A stretch of DNA of 40,223 nucleotides from Bacteroidales bacterium UBA4788 (GTDB taxonomy: Bacteria; Bacteroidota; Bacteroidia; Bacteroidales; VadinHA17), in contig DHGW01000037.1 in assembly GCA_002402965.1 (NCBI GenBank), positions 1 to 40,223 of the forward strand, written 5' to 3'. The notes beneath the pieces are model-generated. The model was not told the origin of the DNA. It saw only the letters and a list, made by a program, of their open reading frames with translations, and searched no databases. A program made the translations under genes and the position numbers. Numbering within the stretch: position 1 is the stretch's first letter; each line of letters starts with the position of its first letter. This document shows positions 14,807 to 23,096 of this stretch, in pieces.

Positions 14807-17800
14807 ATGCGGAAATATTTCGTCGTTATCTCCGTGGCAGCCGCTATGCTAAGCTCATGCCACAGCTATCATGATTACAGCAACACAGAGTGGAAGGAGA
14901 AGGATCTGCCGGAGTGGGAAGATCTTACAGCGAATACAATCAACACGGTGACTCCCCATGCCACGATGGTGAGTCATCCTGACAACAGTTCCGCGATGAA
15001 GGCGCAATGGCGCGAATCGGTAAACCTCCTCTCACTCGACGGGAAGTGGAAGTTCAAATACTCACCCAGACCAGCAGAGCGTCCATACTGGTTCTTCAAG
15101 AGCGATTTTGACACCCGTGAATGGGACGAGATCACGGTTCCTTCCACCTGGGAAAGGGAGGGGTTCGGAGTAGCCTATTATGTAAACTCTGGTTACACCT
15201 TCCCGGTCAATCCGCCCTACATTGATCATTCAGACAATCCGGTTGGCTCATACAAACGCTCATTCACACTTCCTTCGGGATGGAAGGAGAAGGATATCTT
15301 TCTCAACTTCGACGGAGTCAGTGCGGCCTTTTATGTCTGGATCAACGGCGAACAGGCGGGGTACAGCGAAGACAGCAAAACTACCGCTGAGTTCAATATC
15401 ACTCCTTTTCTGAAAAAGGGTAAAAACGAGATTGCCGTGGAGGTATACCGCTACAGCGACGGCAGTTATCTCGAATGTCAGGATTTCTTCAGACTCAGCG
15501 GCATCCAGCGGTCGGTATGGCTTCATGCCAGGCCGAAGGCATATATACATGATTATTTTGCCAGGGCGACTCTTGTGAATGACTACAGTGACGGACTGCT
15601 GAACCTGTCGGTTGAACTGGCCAACAATGACAACAGGCCGGCAGGGCTCAGGCTTGAAGCAGCATTATATGACGGTGATACGAAGATTTTCGGCGAAACG
15701 AGGGAGGCTGGCCAGGTAGACACCCTGGCAGCGGTGGAGCTGACAGCAGAAGTGCCCGCCGTCAGGCCCTGGTCAGCGGAGTCGCCATCGCTGTATACGC
15801 TGGTGCTGACACTGGCCGACAGCAGGGGAAGGGTTCTGGAAAGCCTCTCATCCAGGATAGGGTTTCGCACAACGGAGGTCAGGGATGGGCGTTTCCTTAT
15901 AAACGGAAAAGCTGTACATCTCAAAGGAACGAATATCCACGAGCATGACCCGGTCACAGGCCATACGATAGATGAGGCTCTCATGCTTAAGGATATCAGA
16001 CTGATGAAGATGCATAACCTGAATGCAGTCCGTACCTCTCACTACCCGCAGCCCGAACGGTTCTACGAGCTGTGTGACGAGTACGGCATCTATCTCATCG
16101 ATGAGGCCAATATCGAGTCGCACGGGATAGGTTACCATCCCGATGTCACCCTGGCACACCGGCCGGAGTGGCTCGGACAGCACATGTTCAGGACCGTCCG
16201 GATGGTAGAGAGGGATAAGAACCATCCTTCAGTCATTATATGGTCACTCGGGAATGAGGCCGGGGACGGACAGAATTTCGTTGCAACATACAAATGGATA
16301 AAGGGCAGGGACGAAACCCGGCCTGTGCAGTACGAGAGGGCTGAGAAATCGACCCGCACCACCGAACGGCATACCGACATCTGGTGTCCGATGTATCCAT
16401 CACCGGGGGAGATAGAGGCATATGCCCTCAAAGAGGGACAGCCCGGGTTTGACCGTCCGCTGATCATGTGTGAGTATGCCCATTCAATGGGGAACAGTAC
16501 GGGTAACATGCAGGACTACTGGGATATCATTGAGAAGTACGGATCACTGCAGGGCGGTTTCATCTGGGACTGGGTTGACCAGGGATTGCTTGAGACCAGC
16601 GAAGAGGGAGAGGAATTCTTTGCCTATGGCGGCGACTACGGCGAAGTGGGCGCTCCCAGTGACGGCAACTTCTGCTGTAACGGGCTTGTAGGGCCTGACC
16701 GCACCCCGCACCCCGCCCTCAGTGAGGTAAAGAAGGTCTGCCAGTATGTGGGTTTCAGACCTGCAGACCTCACAAAAGGCCTTGTGACTATAAGGAACAA
16801 GTATGATTTTACAAACCTCTCGGTCTTCAACATCGCCTGGGAGGTGCTGGCCAACGGCGTGCTTTTACGTTCGGGTCATCTGAACCAGCTGAGCGTTGAG
16901 CCCGGCGATTCAGTCACGGTTGAGATTCCTTATGGTGAGATATTGCCTGCACCGGAAACGGAATACCACCTTAACATGTATGTGACCCGAGCCGACGAGT
17001 GGGGCATCGTTCCTCAGGATCACCAGTATGCCGCCGAACAGATGCTGCTCCCGGTCTTCTCTTCTGCTGAACCGGCGGGAGAAGAGAGCCTTGCTCTGCT
17101 TGACCTGCGGACTGAAGGATCAGAGCTGACAATTGCCGGGGAGGGATTCTCGGTGGTGTTTGATATGTCAGCCGGGGTTATTAAATCATATATTGCCGGC
17201 GGCCAGGAGTTGCTACTCTCTGGTCCGCGTCCTGATTTCTGGAGGGCACCCACTGACAATGACTATGGCAACGGTATGGAGAAGAGGAACGCACCATGGA
17301 GGGAAGCCGGACAGAACGCAGTGATGAAATCAGCTCACATCAGCCAGCCTGCGATGGGAAGCGCGGGGGTGAAGTTCTCCTTTGACATCCCGGGAGCCGG
17401 CGGAAAGAAAATCGCCGGCCTGGTGACGGATTATACCGTGCATGCAAACGGCGCAGTTGATGTGTCGTTTGATCTTGAAAAGACTGACGGTAGCCTGGAA
17501 GAGATACCCCGAGTGGGAATGCAGATGACACTTCCCGCCAGGTATACTGACCTGTCGTGGTTTGGCAGGGGGCCCCATGAGAATTACTCCGACCGTAAGA
17601 CCTCCGCATTCGTGGGATTGTATGAGAGCTCGGTGGCAGACCAGTATGTGCCCTACGTGAGACCACAGGAGAACGGCTATAAGACAGACACCAGATGGCT
17701 CAGAGTCACGGATGGCAATGGCCGGGGTATCCGTTTCGAGGGGCAGCCGCACTTCTCCTTTGCTGCGATGAATTACCTGCATGAAGATTTTGAATCACCT

Positions 17801-18007
17801 GGCAGGCTTGCCGGATACAGGCCTGATGCAAAACTGGTTAACAGGCACATCAGTGATGTAATACCCCGTGACCTGGTGAGGGTGAACATCGATTACGGCC
17901 AGATGGGCGTGGGAGGTGATGACTCATGGGGCGAGCGCACTCATCCACAGTACTGTCTCCTTGAGAGGAAATACAATTACTCATTCAGGATGATGCCGCT
18001 GAGATAG
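14807..18007 (+). CDS. GH2 beta-galactosidase-type lipoprotein
   Basis: 1066 residues. The N-terminus is a lipoprotein signal (MLSSC, Cys18), so the enzyme is membrane-anchored outside the cytoplasm, unlike cytoplasmic LacZ. Domain order is GH2 sugar-binding jelly roll (about 55-235, with DGKWKFKYS), immunoglobulin-like domain (about 240-350), TIM barrel (about 352-640), a further Ig-like domain and the C-terminal Bgal_small_N domain (FWRAPTDNDYGNGM to the end). Acid/base Glu484 is in SLGNEAGDG and nucleophile Glu556 in MCEYAHSMGNS. Length and domain set equal the LacZ family. Likely removes terminal beta-galactose, though relatives act on other beta-glycosides. It converges on the phosphodiesterase gene with 14 bp between stops. 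Confidence 0.94.
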   Translation: MRKYFVVISVAAAMLSSCHSYHDYSNTEWKEKDLPEWEDLTANTINTVTPHATMVSHPDNSSAMKAQWRESVNLLSLDGKWKFKYSPRPAERPYWFFKSDFDTREWDEITVPSTWEREGFGVAYYVNSGYTFPVNPPYIDHSDNPVGSYKRSFTLPSGWKEKDIFLNFDGVSAAFYVWINGEQAGYSEDSKTTAEFNITPFLKKGKNEIAVEVYRYSDGSYLECQDFFRLSGIQRSVWLHARPKAYIHDYFARATLVNDYSDGLLNLSVELANNDNRPAGLRLEAALYDGDTKIFGETREAGQVDTLAAVELTAEVPAVRPWSAESPSLYTLVLTLADSRGRVLESLSSRIGFRTTEVRDGRFLINGKAVHLKGTNIHEHDPVTGHTIDEALMLKDIRLMKMHNLNAVRTSHYPQPERFYELCDEYGIYLIDEANIESHGIGYHPDVTLAHRPEWLGQHMFRTVRMVERDKNHPSVIIWSLGNEAGDGQNFVATYKWIKGRDETRPVQYERAEKSTRTTERHTDIWCPMYPSPGEIEAYALKEGQPGFDRPLIMCEYAHSMGNSTGNMQDYWDIIEKYGSLQGGFIWDWVDQGLLETSEEGEEFFAYGGDYGEVGAPSDGNFCCNGLVGPDRTPHPALSEVKKVCQYVGFRPADLTKGLVTIRNKYDFTNLSVFNIAWEVLANGVLLRSGHLNQLSVEPGDSVTVEIPYGEILPAPETEYHLNMYVTRADEWGIVPQDHQYAAEQMLLPVFSSAEPAGEESLALLDLRTEGSELTIAGEGFSVVFDMSAGVIKSYIAGGQELLLSGPRPDFWRAPTDNDYGNGMEKRNAPWREAGQNAVMKSAHISQPAMGSAGVKFSFDIPGAGGKKIAGLVTDYTVHANGAVDVSFDLEKTDGSLEEIPRVGMQMTLPARYTDLSWFGRGPHENYSDRKTSAFVGLYESSVADQYVPYVRPQENGYKTDTRWLRVTDGNGRGIRFEGQPHFSFAAMNYLHEDFESPGRLAGYRPDAKLVNRHISDVIPRDLVRVNIDYGQMGVGGDDSWGERTHPQYCLLERKYNYSFRMMPLR

Positions 18008-18021
18008 CGGCACCTGATCCT

Positions 18022-19101
18022 TCACTTTTTAGCCGGGGATATCTGCACTTTCAGCACGCTGTCGCTGCCGGTGATGATATTGTCAACGCTGTATGCCATT
18101 GGTTCGCTAAGAAACTTCCTGTCGGCGGAGACTATGACCATCCCCCTTGCCGGAACAGTAAGGGTCGCTGGTGCTCCATCGGGCCCGCCTGACAGCTTCA
18201 TCGGTATATCCGATGAATTGACAAGTTCAAACTTTATTGTTTTGCCGTCATCCTTAAAGGGTGCGCCTGCCTTGATAACCGACCTGAAGAGTGGGGCTGC
18301 GAACTCTTCGAAAGCAGCCAGGTTATCACCGTACCAAACGGCGGTCCTCCGTTCAAACATCGCTTCCCTGAGCGATTCGTGGGTGCGTTCTTTTGCAAAC
18401 ACCAGAGTCATGGGCCTGTGAGAGTATTCAGGATCGGCAAATTCCTCGCTGATGATGCCGTGGACGTCGCTGTTGCCCATCACTGCCAGTTTATTGTCGC
18501 GGCACATATCCATCACAAGGGGATAGAATTCCACATCGTTGTAGTACTCTATTCCGTGCAGCCATCCTTTGGCTATCAGTTCGCGGTGGATGTCGTACAT
18601 CCTGGGTATGCCGTCAGGCTGCTGGCTCTTCCATCCCGGGTGGTTCCACTGGATGAAGGCTCCCTGTGCCATGGCCGCTTCGATGACCTTCAGGAAGTCA
18701 TCCTTTACAAGTGAGTCCGGCTCGGTGATGAAGAGGGCATTGAGGTGACCCGGAGGCATCTTGCGGGTTATCTCGGACCCCTTCACGAGGATAATGTTGT
18801 AGTCGGCCGCGGTGGACCTGGCTATCTTCCATGCCGCGCTGTGATCTATTGGTACGTACTGTTTATGCGGCTGGTATTCGACGTGGTCAGTGATGGAGAC
18901 GGCGTCAAGGCCGTCGCGCCATGCTTCACCTATCCTTTGTGTTGGCCACACGTTGCCGTCTGAGAAGACGGTGTGCATATGAAAGTCGCATTTCAGGGTT
19001 ACGTAGCCGGGCAGTTCAGGCACATTCAGCATGCGCCGCTGTGCCGTGATTGTCAGTGTGCCCAGCAGGAGGGCGGTGATGAGGAGAAGTCTTTGTTTCA
19101 T
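18022..19101 (-). CDS. Exported PHP-type phosphodiesterase (Sb-PDE family)
   Basis: 359 residues with a signal peptide (about 1-20, ending TITAQ). The PHP metal-binding pattern is complete: CDFHMHTVFSDG (His41, His43), ITDHVEY (Asp72, His73), KGSEIT (Glu110), WNHPG (His154) and GNSDVHG (Asp212, His214). These ligands predict a bi- or trinuclear metal phosphoesterase. A beta-rich C-terminal domain follows from about 265. The Sb-PDE label comes from similar proteins as I remember them; the natural phosphodiester substrate is unknown. The gene follows the MFS transporter on the same strand, separated by a 130-bp repeat-containing leader. Confidence 0.85.
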   Translation of the reverse strand: MKQRLLLITALLLGTLTITAQRRMLNVPELPGYVTLKCDFHMHTVFSDGNVWPTQRIGEAWRDGLDAVSITDHVEYQPHKQYVPIDHSAAWKIARSTAADYNIILVKGSEITRKMPPGHLNALFITEPDSLVKDDFLKVIEAAMAQGAFIQWNHPGWKSQQPDGIPRMYDIHRELIAKGWLHGIEYYNDVEFYPLVMDMCRDNKLAVMGNSDVHGIISEEFADPEYSHRPMTLVFAKERTHESLREAMFERRTAVWYGDNLAAFEEFAAPLFRSVIKAGAPFKDDGKTIKFELVNSSDIPMKLSGGPDGAPATLTVPARGMVIVSADRKFLSEPMAYSVDNIITGSDSVLKVQISPAKK

Positions 19102-19122
19102 GACAGAGAATTTACTATTTGC

Positions 19123-19228
19123 GAATTTCGATGTTCGAATTTCGATGTTAGAATTTCATTTGCGAGTTTCGATTTACGAGTTTCGATTTGCGAGTAAATC
19201 TACAATCGAAAATCTGAAATCGAAAATC
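19123..19228. repeat. 14-bp tandem repeat array with inverted copies
   Basis: Five near-identical units, consensus GARTTTCGATKTNC, begin at 19123, 19137, 19151 (13 bp), 19164 and 19178. After a short spacer, 19200-19228 carries two units in inverted orientation (minus-strand reading starts GATTTTCGAT), so plus-strand TTTCGATT at 19182-19189 can pair with AATCGAAA at 19204-19211. The array fills the gap between the MFS stop and the phosphodiesterase start and would form part of the latter's mRNA leader. No gene is present in it. Confidence 0.7.
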
Positions 19229-19231
19229 CTG

Positions 19232-20674
19232 CTATTGTCTGTTATTATTCCCAGCGGCATCCTTGCCCCTTAAGATTAATCTGTCATACAGGTACAGAAG
19301 CACACTGGCAGCGATTGCAATAGCCGTGAAGAGCACCCAGACACGTGACGGGTTGTAGGTGTTCCAGAGGTAGCCTGTCAGCTGCTGTGCATCCATGCCG
19401 AAGAGCTCCTGCGCCCTGTTGAAATAATCGGTCTGTGTGAAACTGTCCGATATTTCCGGGATATCGAATCCCTTTTCCGCCACAGCCTTTTTCAGCAGAT
19501 AGAGCTTGTCGGCCATCTTTTCGTACGGCCTGCCGGAGATCCATCCGGCACCAATGTGCCCAAGGGCGATTGGGAGGAACGCGGTGCCCATGTACAGCGC
19601 CTTCCGGTCAGCGGGTGCGATGCCGCCGAGGTATTCCTGCACCTTGGGTGAAGAGGCCATCTCGCCGATGCCGAAGATTAGCACACCCAGTACTATGATC
19701 CACGGATTGAGGTTTGCAAACATCATCCCCAGACCGAAAGCCAGTATGAATATTCCCGTCATGATGCTGTTCAGGGGCTTGACCCTCGCGGTAACTGAGG
19801 AAATTACCAGCTGAAACAGAATGATAAAGAACGATGCCAGGCTCGAGATGGTTACCGTGGTGATTGTTCCCGGGTCAAGTCCCAGGGATGCGGACATACC
19901 GTCGAGGTTAACCCAGGATTCGAGGAAAACGGGGAACGAATAATAGAGCTGGTTATAGGCAGTCCAGAAGACGCCAATAATGAGCAGGAACAGCAGAAAC
20001 CGCCAGTCGGTCAGTGTGACCCCGATATTCCTGAATGCAATTCCGATATTCTTCACGAAGCTGTTTCCGCTTTCCGTCACTGCCGGCTCCCTGTAGAAGA
20101 ATATGGTGAGGATGAGGTTAAGAGACATTACGGCGATAGACATGTAGAAAACAATATCCCAGCTGTCCTTGTAAAGCAGGCTGGCGACGAACGGGCCTAT
20201 GAAGCCTCCGATATTCACCACCATATAAAAGATGCCGAATCCCAGGGATGCTGTCTCCTTGTTGGTCACCCGGGCAACGGTCCCCGAGATCAGCGGCTTG
20301 AAGAGTGCCCCTGCCACTGCCAGAAGGATGAATGCTGCGAAGATCGATCCGAAGGTCTCGAACCTGCCAAGCAGGAAGAACGACAGTATATAGGTAAGAA
20401 ACGAAGCAATGAGCACCTTTTTGTAACCCACCCGGTCGGCAACAGCCCCGGTAATTACCGGGAGGAAATAGAGGATCATTGAGGCTGTTCCCATGATCGT
20501 GCCCTTCTCTACGTTTGAGAAACCCAGCGCTCCCGCTTCCCTCGGTGATGTCAGGTACAGGGCTATGAACCCGTTGTAAAAGGCATACCATCCCCACCGT
20601 TCGAACAGCTCAATGATGTTGGATATCCAGAATAGCCGGGGAAATTTTTTGAGGGTTTGTACAAAGTTGCTCAT
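19232..20674 (-). CDS. MFS transporter, POT/PTR-like
   Basis: 480 residues from the ATG at 20674; a TTG one codon earlier is less likely. About 12-14 hydrophobic segments make it a polytopic inner-membrane transporter. The N-terminal IIELFERWGWYAFYNGFIALYL resembles the ExxER motif of proton-coupled oligopeptide transporters, and GAVADRVGYKKVL is the MFS loop 2-3 motif. A long soluble insert (about 400-445, KLYLLKKAVAEKGFDIPEIS) lies before the last segments. Many Bacteroidota homologues are annotated only as MFS transporters, so peptide transport is an inference. The phosphodiesterase gene lies 130 bp downstream. Confidence 0.85.
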   Translation of the reverse strand: MSNFVQTLKKFPRLFWISNIIELFERWGWYAFYNGFIALYLTSPREAGALGFSNVEKGTIMGTASMILYFLPVITGAVADRVGYKKVLIASFLTYILSFFLLGRFETFGSIFAAFILLAVAGALFKPLISGTVARVTNKETASLGFGIFYMVVNIGGFIGPFVASLLYKDSWDIVFYMSIAVMSLNLILTIFFYREPAVTESGNSFVKNIGIAFRNIGVTLTDWRFLLFLLIIGVFWTAYNQLYYSFPVFLESWVNLDGMSASLGLDPGTITTVTISSLASFFIILFQLVISSVTARVKPLNSIMTGIFILAFGLGMMFANLNPWIIVLGVLIFGIGEMASSPKVQEYLGGIAPADRKALYMGTAFLPIALGHIGAGWISGRPYEKMADKLYLLKKAVAEKGFDIPEISDSFTQTDYFNRAQELFGMDAQQLTGYLWNTYNPSRVWVLFTAIAIAASVLLYLYDRLILRGKDAAGNNNRQ

Positions 20675-20703
20675 CAAATGATTTTTTGCTGGCTTAAAAT
20701 AGT

Positions 20704-20733
20704 GAAATATAGGTTATGATTACTTAAAATCAA
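20704..20733 (-). promoter_or_regulatory. Promoter of the MFS gene
   Basis: On the minus strand TTG (20733-20731), a 19-bp spacer, then TATATTTC (20711-20704), one mismatch from TAnnTTTG. It overlaps the stop of the upstream DUF3267 gene and leaves a leader of about 23 nt, suggesting that the MFS gene has its own promoter. Confidence 0.4.
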
Positions 20734-21374
20734 TTTCCGCTGCCTTTCTTTTGTGAAGCATAAAAATAAGCCTCCTTTCTGTCTGCATCATCCCAGGTAT
20801 ATACCCGCCTGCCACCGAAGCCGTTCATGAATCCAAGCAGTGCGGTATCACCTGCGCACATGGTGGTATGGGCAAGCATTGTCATGGAGAGGACCCACTT
20901 CCACCACGGTGGGGAGAGGAGGATAAAAACCAGCAGTGCCAGGGTAATTGTGAGAAACGGTGTGAGGGCAACCAGGGAAAAAAGTCTCTTCCCGGCAACA
21001 AAACGGTGTGCGGTGACATAAACGATGCCCTGCCGCAGGTCGGCCCCAAACCTGATGTCTTTTGCTCCTGCAATCCTGAAGGGGATGAGGTGGGCACCTT
21101 CGTGCACGGGTATGAGGAGAATGGGCAGCAGGATCAGTCCGGCGGCCAGTCCGGTGAGCAGATTAGGGCCTGCGGAGGAGAGGTTCAGTCCCGGCCAGAA
21201 CCAGGCGGAGAGGAAGAGCGACGCCCCGGCGGTGACCCAGATAAGCAGCATGGGCAGAGAAGGTTTCGTGATATGACCGATGACAAACGGAGCTATTTCG
21301 CCGTATGGCAATGTAAGGACCTTCTCATAAGCAGCTAGGTCATCAAGCTCTTCGATTCTGGGTGCAGGCATCAT
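20730..21374 (-). CDS. DUF3267 membrane metallopeptidase-like protein
   Basis: 214 residues, with four hydrophobic segments (about 43-60, 72-90, 125-150, 155-178). A zinc-metallopeptidase HEXXH motif is present as HEGAH (His91, Glu92, His95) at the end of the second segment, and a CAGD motif near 175 may supply a further ligand. This pattern matches DUF3267, which resembles intramembrane (site-2-like) proteases. No protease activity or substrate is known to me. ATG 21374 or 21371. A promoter-like site lies immediately upstream, with almost no leader. It diverges from the DUF4294 gene. Confidence 0.78.
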   Translation of the reverse strand: MMPAPRIEELDDLAAYEKVLTLPYGEIAPFVIGHITKPSLPMLLIWVTAGASLFLSAWFWPGLNLSSAGPNLLTGLAAGLILLPILLIPVHEGAHLIPFRIAGAKDIRFGADLRQGIVYVTAHRFVAGKRLFSLVALTPFLTITLALLVFILLSPPWWKWVLSMTMLAHTTMCAGDTALLGFMNGFGGRRVYTWDDADRKEAYFYASQKKGSGN

Positions 21375-21381
21375 ACCAGTT

Positions 21382-21411
21382 CAAAGATAATTGATGAGGG
21401 CACATTCCAAA
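21382..21411 (-). promoter_or_regulatory. Candidate promoter of the DUF3267 gene
   Basis: On the minus strand TTTG (21411-21408), an 18-bp spacer, then an exact TATCTTTG (21389-21382). Transcription would start within a few bases of the ATG, implying a nearly leaderless transcript, so confidence is limited. Confidence 0.35.
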
Positions 21412-21479
21412 TGACAATACTCACTTTTATCGGGGGGTGAACCCTTTGGCACGACAATTGGTTAAATTTGCTGAGGATT

Positions 21480-22136
21480 ATGAAAAGGCTTTCCGGCATA
21501 TTGTGTATGCTGTTTTTCTGTATTACCGGTTTCGGTCAGGCAAGAGATACGGTAACCCAGGCTACGGCTCCGGCTGCCACGGTCAGGGTTGCTCCGGCAC
21601 AGGCTGACACGCTGTACGGGGTCTATCATGTACTGAAGACAGCCACCTTTGACGGGCAGACATACCCGCTGGTGGAGCTCAGTGAGATAACCGTATACGG
21701 CAGGATGCCAAAGGGAGTGCGTTTCGACTACCGGAGGCATGCGCGCCTTGTTTACAATATCAGGCGTGTTTACCCATATGCACTTTTGGTAAGGGATGAG
21801 TTCGGACGCATAAACAGGGTCCTGGAGACAATGCCTGACGAGAGAGCCCGGCGCAACTTCCTGCAGCAGTATGAGAAGGAGCTTCTTGAACGGTATGAGG
21901 GAGATATCAGGAAGCTCACCTTCACACAGGGCATGATACTTATCAAGCTGATCGACAGGGAGACGCAGAACACATCCTATGATCTCATCAGGCAATACCG
22001 CGGAAAATTCTCTGCAACCTTCTGGCAGGGTATCGCACGTATCTTTGGCGCCAACCTCAAGTCCGACTATGATGCAAATGGTGACGACTACCTTATTGAA
22101 CAGGTAGTCAGAGAGATAGAGGCCGGGCGGCTGTAA
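21480..22136 (+). CDS. DUF4294 protein with signal peptide
   Basis: 218 residues from the ATG at 21480, which gives a proper signal peptide (MKRLSGILCMLFFCITGFGQ); the TTG at 21468 only adds three residues. A low-complexity Ala/Thr/Val/Pro linker (about 21-45) is followed by a conserved domain starting YPLVELSEITVYGRMP and rich in Arg/Tyr (RRHARLVYNIRRVYPYA), which matches DUF4294, a Bacteroidota family of unknown function. No catalytic motif is visible. It probably acts in the periplasm. It converges on elbB with 3 bp between the genes. Confidence 0.82.
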   Translation: MKRLSGILCMLFFCITGFGQARDTVTQATAPAATVRVAPAQADTLYGVYHVLKTATFDGQTYPLVELSEITVYGRMPKGVRFDYRRHARLVYNIRRVYPYALLVRDEFGRINRVLETMPDERARRNFLQQYEKELLERYEGDIRKLTFTQGMILIKLIDRETQNTSYDLIRQYRGKFSATFWQGIARIFGANLKSDYDANGDDYLIEQVVREIEAGRL

Positions 22137-22139
22137 AGC

Positions 22140-22790
22140 CTATTTTCCTGTAAGTTCCATGATGGATTTAACTACCGCTTCGGCATCACGGGCGATTTCG
22201 GATATTGTGGCATCTAGCATGTAGCACGGTGCAGTGACGATGAGGTTCTTCCTGTCTACGGTCACCTCTCCGTGGCGCTTCTCCTCATGAGTTCCTCCCA
22301 GTCTGATGATATCGGCCACTGTCCCTTTGTCGTTACCGACAGTTACCGTTACATCACCCAGCACCCTGGCCAGGAGTACCGGCGAGATGCAGAGTGCACC
22401 AATTGGCTTGCCTGCCCTGTGTGTGGATCGGATTGCCTCTTCCACCACCCTGTCAACATGACAGTCCGGGCCGTCAAAAGCATAGGTGCAGAGGTTTTTT
22501 GCCACTCCGAATCCGCCGGGAAATATGAGGGCATCAAAATCCCCGGCCCTGTAATCCGTCAGCGGTTTTATCTTTCCCCTGGCAATACGGGCAGCTTCGG
22601 TGAGTACGTTGCGTGACTCCTTCATCTCATCCCCGGTGATGTGGTTTATCACATGATGCTGTGCCACGTTCGGGGCAAAGATCCTGTATGTGCCACCGTT
22701 TTTATCGATGGCATACATTGTCATGACTGCCTCATGTATCTCGGCGCCGTCCATGACGCCGCAACCGGCAAGAACTACAGCTGCTTTCAT
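22140..22790 (-). CDS. elbB: ElbB-like isoprenoid biosynthesis glyoxalase (DJ-1/PfpI superfamily)
   Basis: 216 residues, the usual family length. N-terminal VVLAGCGVMDGAEIHEAV, AQHHVINHITG and FPGGFGVAKNL are hallmark ElbB stretches; the nucleophile-elbow Cys134 is in GALCISPVLLA. ElbB (YhbL) of Escherichia coli is a DJ-1-type protein reported to have weak glyoxalase activity and a genetic link to isoprenoid synthesis; its physiological role is unclear. Cytoplasmic, no signal peptide. Its start faces the susC gene across 306 bp. Confidence 0.93.
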   Translation of the reverse strand: MKAAVVLAGCGVMDGAEIHEAVMTMYAIDKNGGTYRIFAPNVAQHHVINHITGDEMKESRNVLTEAARIARGKIKPLTDYRAGDFDALIFPGGFGVAKNLCTYAFDGPDCHVDRVVEEAIRSTHRAGKPIGALCISPVLLARVLGDVTVTVGNDKGTVADIIRLGGTHEEKRHGEVTVDRKNLIVTAPCYMLDATISEIARDAEAVVKSIMELTGK

Positions 22791-23096
22791 TTCAAGTGAG
22801 TATGGTGTTCAGGTAATAAAGTTAAGAAAACCTGAAGGATTTACTATGCTTTTAAATTATTACCGTCATGACCATAAACCCTTATTTAAGGGTCCTGAGA
22901 AATAAGTGTAATTATGACACTGATTCATAAGAAATTTTAAATAATAATAAAAAAAAATGCCTTAAGGGCTGATATATTATAAATATTAACGAAATTTAAC
23001 AGTTTCAAATCCTGCAGGAGGGAGTCGATCTTGTTTCTCTTGTGGTATCTGATAAAAGTTAACCTAAACTCTATTGTTAAACTAAAACTCTGATCT
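22791..23096. other. Divergent gap between elbB and susC
   Basis: This AT-rich 306-bp stretch holds no gene. I see a small hairpin at 22878-22893 (ACCCTT/AAGGGT with loop ATTT), a run of A residues near 22950-22957 and a CCTTAAGG palindrome at 22960-22967. No TTTG-spacer-TAnnTTTG pair is convincing on either strand, so the promoters for elbB and susC are not located. No sigma/anti-sigma or two-component regulator gene lies next to the SusC/SusD pair. Confidence 0.5.

Noticed and set aside
21445..21470. Promoter TTTG-TAAATTTG for the DUF4294 gene
   Set aside because: Spacer is only 14 bp and the start would fall almost on the ATG.
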